From NCBI GenBank assembly GCA_963663905.2, contig OY760657.1, forward strand, positions 5,642,001-5,706,000: DNA of 64,000 bases, written 5' to 3'. Below, one piece after another: positions 60,601-64,000 of the stretch (its first letter is position 1; every line of letters begins with the position of its first letter). Origin of the DNA: Saccharicrinis sp963663905. GTDB taxonomy: Bacteria; Bacteroidota; Bacteroidia; Bacteroidales; Marinilabiliaceae. A model generated the notes under the pieces. It searched no databases, had not been told where the DNA came from, and saw only the letters and a program-made list of their open reading frames with translations. The position numbers and the translations under genes are program-made.

Positions 60601-62709
60601 ATGCTAGAAGGAGTACTTCAGACGGGCGTTATTATTGGAGCCGTCGTATTGATTGGAATCATCATTTTGGTGATTAAAACTTATAGAAAAGCAACACAGG
60701 GACAAGCGTTAGTCCGAACCGGACAGGGAGGAACCAAAGTTTCATTTGACGGATTATTTGTCATCCCGGTTCTGCACCAAATGGAAGTAATGGATATTAC
60801 CCTTAAAACAGTGGTTATATCTCGTCAGGGAAAAGAAGGATTGATTTGTAAAGATAATTTACGAGCCGATATTAAAGTTAACTTCTTCGTCCGAGTGAAT
60901 AAAACATCTGAAGATGTAATTCAGGTAGCTCAGGCCATTGGCTGTAAACGTGCTTCTGATATTGAAAGTTTAGTCGATTTGTTTGATGCCAAATTTTCGG
61001 AGGCATTAAAAACAGTAGGTAAACAATTTGATTTTGTAGAGCTTTATAATTCTCGGGAAAAATTTAAATTAGAAATTCTAAGAACTATCGGTACCGACTT
61101 AAACGGTTATGTTTTAGATGACTGTGCAATTGACTTTTTGGAGCAAACACCAATAGAACAATTATCACCAGATAATATTTTGGATGTTGAGGGTATCAAA
61201 AAAATTACTAAAATAACTTCTGAACAACAGATCCTTTCAAATCAAATACGCAGGGACAAAGAAAAAACAGTTACCAAACAGGATGTTGAAGCTAGAGAAA
61301 CTGTGCTGCAGTTAGAAAAGCAACTGGCTGAAACAGAAGAAAAACAAAAACGTGAGATTGAGAATATTAAAGCTCGAGAACAAGCTGATATTGCTAAAGT
61401 AAGAGAAGAACAACGTCGTATCAGTGAAAATGCACGTATTGCAGCAGAGGAAGAAATTCAGATTGCAGAAGAAAATAAACAACGTCAGGTAATTGTGGCT
61501 CAGAAAAATAAAGAAAGAACTGAAGCTATCGAATCTGAAGCTGTACTGAAAGATCAACAATTGGAAGCCAATGAAAGAGAGAAAATTGTTAGTCTTGCTA
61601 AAATTGAGAAAGACAAAGCTCTTGAAGCTGAACAAAAAATAATGCAGGAAGTGATTAAAGAACGAGTTGAAGTTCAGAAATCAGTAGTGATTGCAGAAGA
61701 GAAAATAAAAGATACACAGGCTCAGGCTGAAGCAGAACGTAATAAGCTTGTTGCTATCAAAGATGCTGAGAAAGAAGCGGAAACTAAATTAGTAACAGAA
61801 ATCAAGAGTGCAGAAGCGAACAGAAAGGCTGCCGAATTCAGAACCGAACAACGTATTCTTGAAGCTAAGGCCGCACAGGAAGCTGCTGACAAGGAAGCAT
61901 CCGCTACAAAAATACTTGCCGAAGCCAAAGCTGCTGAAGCTGCAGCTTTAGGTATCTCGGAAGCTCAGGTTATTGAAGCCAAAGCTGCTGCTAAGGAGAA
62001 AGAAGGAGATGTGGATGCAAGAATTATCTTATCCTCTTCTAAAGCAGAAGCAGAAGCTATTAAAGCCAAAGGAATGGCAGAAGCTGAAATAATTGAAGCC
62101 AGAGCAACAGCTACAGAAAAAGAAGGTATGGCACAAAACAGAGTGAATAGTGAAAAATTCTCTGTGGAAGCCAAAGGTATTGAGGAAAAAGCAGCTGCCA
62201 TGAAGAAACTGGATGGTGTAGGTAAAGAGCACGAAGAATTCAAATTAAGATTAAACAAAGACAAAGAAATAGAGTTAGCAAAAATCAATATTCAGAAAGA
62301 TATTGCTGCTGCACAGGCTAAGGTTATTAGTGAAGCACTAAAAGCTGCCAATATTGAAATTGTAGGTGGTGAAACAATGTTCTTTGAGCAAATTATGGGT
62401 GCTATTTCAAATGGTAAAAGTATTGACAAGGTGGTAAATAACAGCACTGTACTTAAACAAGTAAAAGATACTTTCTTTTCCACTGAAGATGGAACTTCAT
62501 TTAAAGATAACATTAGAAGATTTATTGATCAATTTGGGGTGAATTCTGAAGATATTAAGAATATGACGCTTTCAAACCTATTGTATAAGCTAGGTAATAA
62601 AGCTGATTCAGAAGGAGATAAAAAGTCTATTTTTAATATGTTGGACATTGCTAAGTCTTTAGGACTTTCAAATAAGTCTGCATCAGAGATAGGAATTGAT
62701 CCTTTTTAA
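60601..62709 (+). CDS. Flotillin-like SPFH protein (YqiK type)
   Basis: A 702-residue protein: N-terminal membrane anchor (about 7-28, 'VIIGAVVLIGIIILVIKTY'), SPFH/Band-7 domain (about 30-200, 'GQALVRTGQGGTKVSFDGLFVIPVLHQMEVMDI', 'LRADIKVNFFVRV'), a very long Glu/Ala/Lys coiled coil (about 205-560, many 'AEA' steps), and a C-terminal helical domain (about 575-700). It scaffolds membrane microdomains. The pairing with the OB-fold protein is a known gene arrangement. The coding strand runs in codon-rich A's, which makes the minus-strand frames in this gene artefacts. Confidence 0.9.
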   Translation: MLEGVLQTGVIIGAVVLIGIIILVIKTYRKATQGQALVRTGQGGTKVSFDGLFVIPVLHQMEVMDITLKTVVISRQGKEGLICKDNLRADIKVNFFVRVNKTSEDVIQVAQAIGCKRASDIESLVDLFDAKFSEALKTVGKQFDFVELYNSREKFKLEILRTIGTDLNGYVLDDCAIDFLEQTPIEQLSPDNILDVEGIKKITKITSEQQILSNQIRRDKEKTVTKQDVEARETVLQLEKQLAETEEKQKREIENIKAREQADIAKVREEQRRISENARIAAEEEIQIAEENKQRQVIVAQKNKERTEAIESEAVLKDQQLEANEREKIVSLAKIEKDKALEAEQKIMQEVIKERVEVQKSVVIAEEKIKDTQAQAEAERNKLVAIKDAEKEAETKLVTEIKSAEANRKAAEFRTEQRILEAKAAQEAADKEASATKILAEAKAAEAAALGISEAQVIEAKAAAKEKEGDVDARIILSSSKAEAEAIKAKGMAEAEIIEARATATEKEGMAQNRVNSEKFSVEAKGIEEKAAAMKKLDGVGKEHEEFKLRLNKDKEIELAKINIQKDIAAAQAKVISEALKAANIEIVGGETMFFEQIMGAISNGKSIDKVVNNSTVLKQVKDTFFSTEDGTSFKDNIRRFIDQFGVNSEDIKNMTLSNLLYKLGNKADSEGDKKSIFNMLDIAKSLGLSNKSASEIGIDPF

Positions 62710-63040
62710 TAAAATGTGAAAATAAAATTTAACTATTAAGTTGTGGTTAAAAATCCAAATCCATAATTACCAAGGTATGTTATGGTTTGGATTTTTTACA
62801 CGATATGTATTTAGGGTGCTGTTTTATTATATTTTAATTTATGGATAGCATACTTTATCAGGTGCATTAAGAAACAGATCACAGATTGAAAATAATAGGT
62901 TGTTGAGCATATTCATATGTGTAGAAACTATATTGTTTAACCACAACAAGTCAAAAATTTTATTTATTGTTTTTTTAATTATCCACTATTTGTTTTACAT
63001 CAGGTAATTAATTTACCATCTTCATATAAATCTGATTATC
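62710..63040. other. 331-bp spacer with one terminator
   Basis: After the flotillin gene there is a terminator (62750-62797); the rest is AT-rich. The next gene starts at 63041, so it probably has its own promoter here, but I could not name one. Expression independent of the flotillin gene is therefore likely. Confidence 0.55.
62750..62797 (+). terminator. Terminator after the flotillin gene
   Basis: Arms AAAATCCAAATCCATAA and TTATGGTTTGGATTTT (62750-62766 and 62780-62795) pair except for one bulged T; T-run follows. Confidence 0.65.
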
Positions 63041-64000
63041 ATGGCCAATCCTGAAGAATTAACCGACAAAGAAAAGGCTGTAGCTGAACCCCAACTTGAA
63101 CAAGGTACTTATGAGATTATTCGTAATCGCTTAAATCAATATGGTAAAGATCTGCAACAAAAGTTAGACTGGCTTAATTCAGAACGAAAAAATGCTTTTG
63201 GTTCCATTGAATCAGCTTTGCTTGGTAATGAGCGTATTTCTACGATGCATAATTGCATACCTGCAGATATGATTACCATAGGAGATTCCTTCATTTTTGG
63301 CTATAATGTTGTAATTGGATTAAAGACAGAAATTGAAGTCTCTGATGTGTTTAGTGTTTATCATTATGACTCAGATAAACATGTTTTTAAGGAAAATTCA
63401 TTGGATATTATTCTTTCAGATGAATTTATTAAAGATTTTAAAAACTTATACAAATATTACAAAGAGGCGAAATTTAAAGTTTTTGCTAAAATTGGAACAT
63501 CTTTATTTATGGTGTTTCAAACCGGAAAAGGGAAATATGATATCAAAACCCTTAAATTTGCGGTAAACGAAAATGAGCTTAAATATGTTGATAACCGAAG
63601 CGAACATGAATTAATATTTCCCGATCAACATGAATTTAAATGGACCCGGACCACACGGGATCAGCATGTTAAAGGAAAATATTCCCATATCTCCATTGAA
63701 GATCAAATTTTTGTTGAGACTACAGATGGCGATTTAACAATCAAAGTAGAGAATAATACAGATACCGGTTTTGGTATTTACGCAGAGGAAGTAGCTAATA
63801 AAACACAAACACTTGACGATGGAGAGTTTTACTACGCTATTATTGATAATCTGATTGTATTAAAAATTAAGCCATATCAGGAAGAGCAATTCCGCTATAT
63901 CATTTTCAATAAGAAAATGCAGGAGGCAGTTCGCGTGGACGCCATTGAAAATTCATGCGTTTTATTGCCCGATAATCAGGGATTGATTTTTGCAAACGGA
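63041..64000 (+). CDS. Large DNA-repair ATPase-like protein, DUF3686 type (3' end cut off)
   Basis: The frame is open from ATG 63041 to the right edge, 320 codons. It begins 'MANPEELTDKEKAVAEPQL', continues 'GTYEIIRNRLNQYGKDLQQKLDWLNSERKNAFGSIESALLGNERIST' (in pieces) and 'FIFGYNVVIGLKTEIEVSDVFSVYHYD'. As far as I recall, this opening is characteristic of proteins annotated as 'DNA repair ATPase' in Bacteroidota (about 1600 residues, AAA-like domain and DUF3686 further on). The ATPase part itself is outside the window, so catalytic residues cannot be checked. It shares direction with the flotillin pair upstream but lies beyond a terminator. The call is by memory of the N-terminus. Confidence 0.6.
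   Translation, partial: MANPEELTDKEKAVAEPQLEQGTYEIIRNRLNQYGKDLQQKLDWLNSERKNAFGSIESALLGNERISTMHNCIPADMITIGDSFIFGYNVVIGLKTEIEVSDVFSVYHYDSDKHVFKENSLDIILSDEFIKDFKNLYKYYKEAKFKVFAKIGTSLFMVFQTGKGKYDIKTLKFAVNENELKYVDNRSEHELIFPDQHEFKWTRTTRDQHVKGKYSHISIEDQIFVETTDGDLTIKVENNTDTGFGIYAEEVANKTQTLDDGEFYYAIIDNLIVLKIKPYQEEQFRYIIFNKKMQEAVRVDAIENSCVLLPDNQGLIFANG

Noticed and set aside
61312..62513. Long minus-strand open frames inside the flotillin gene
   Set aside because: They are shadows of the Glu/Ala/Lys-rich coiled coil; composition (Ser/Ala/Phe runs) is artificial and there is no start signal.
1..64000. CRISPR arrays
   Set aside because: No regularly spaced direct repeats of 24-40 bp with unique spacers were seen, and no cas gene.
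1..64000. Insertion sequences and transposases
   Set aside because: No DDE or HUH transposase motif and no terminal inverted repeats around a gene were seen; the only recombinase is the tyrosine integrase.

Overview
The window comes from an AT-rich member of the Bacteroidota, probably a marine or free-living Bacteroidia (Marinilabiliales/Bacteroidales-like; the rank below phylum is inference). Evidence for the phylum: two SusC/SusD pairs, a hybrid two-component regulator ending in an AraC domain, a type IX secretion C-terminal signal, lipoproteins with acidic residues after the lipobox cysteine, a TTTG/TAnnTTTG promoter in front of the tRNA, and weak Shine-Dalgarno signals.

Layout. (1) 1-8.4 kb is the late tail module of a contractile-tail, Mu/P2-like prophage that enters from the left edge: hub (gpD-like), spike (gpV/gp45-like), gp25/gp46-like, a membrane-anchored CHAP lysin, a LysM/gpX-like protein, baseplate wedge proteins and tail fibres. 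It is followed by a highly structured intergenic segment, a D12-class adenine methylase, an HNH protein and a YkgJ-type cysteine-cluster protein (to about 10.7 kb). (2) 10.8-11.4 kb: a secreted TPR protein. (3) 11.7-31.8 kb: one seven-gene minus-strand operon (fasciclin lipoprotein, SusC, SusD, two fasciclin lipoproteins, SusC, SusD) diverging from a 1470-residue hybrid two-component sensor. It has no carbohydrate-active enzyme, so it looks like a binding and import system whose enzymes, if any, lie elsewhere. (4) 32.6-42.2 kb: tRNA-Leu(CAA) followed by two apparent tandem integrative units, each bounded by a copy of the 3' end of the tRNA. The first carries a tyrosine recombinase, an excisionase-like protein, a putative replication initiator and small cargo genes. 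The second carries one large T9SS-exported SGNH-hydrolase-like protein and no integrase. (5) 42.4-44.8 kb: a secreted unknown, a ThuA-like protein and a GH43-family lipoprotein. (6) 44.9-59.6 kb: ordinary chromosomal genes (riboflavin synthase, OsmC-like, NAD-dependent epimerase, DUF502, MmcQ/YjbR, YraN, LD-carboxypeptidase, MetRS, SPOR protein, GalE, YfhO, GAF-SpoIIE phosphatase, EF-P, DUF3108). (7) 59.9-64 kb: an OB-fold membrane protein, a flotillin/YqiK-like protein and the start of a large DUF3686-type 'DNA repair ATPase', cut by the right edge.

How the genes work together. The phage genes assemble a baseplate with lysis functions embedded. The fasciclin/Sus locus is probably switched on by the adjacent sensor when it detects an imported ligand. 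The tRNA-linked units record repeated integration at one site, each unit apparently bringing its own tRNA tail and terminator. The final trio suggests a membrane-microdomain complex tied to a large ATPase. Functions are assigned by reading motifs; no database search was run.
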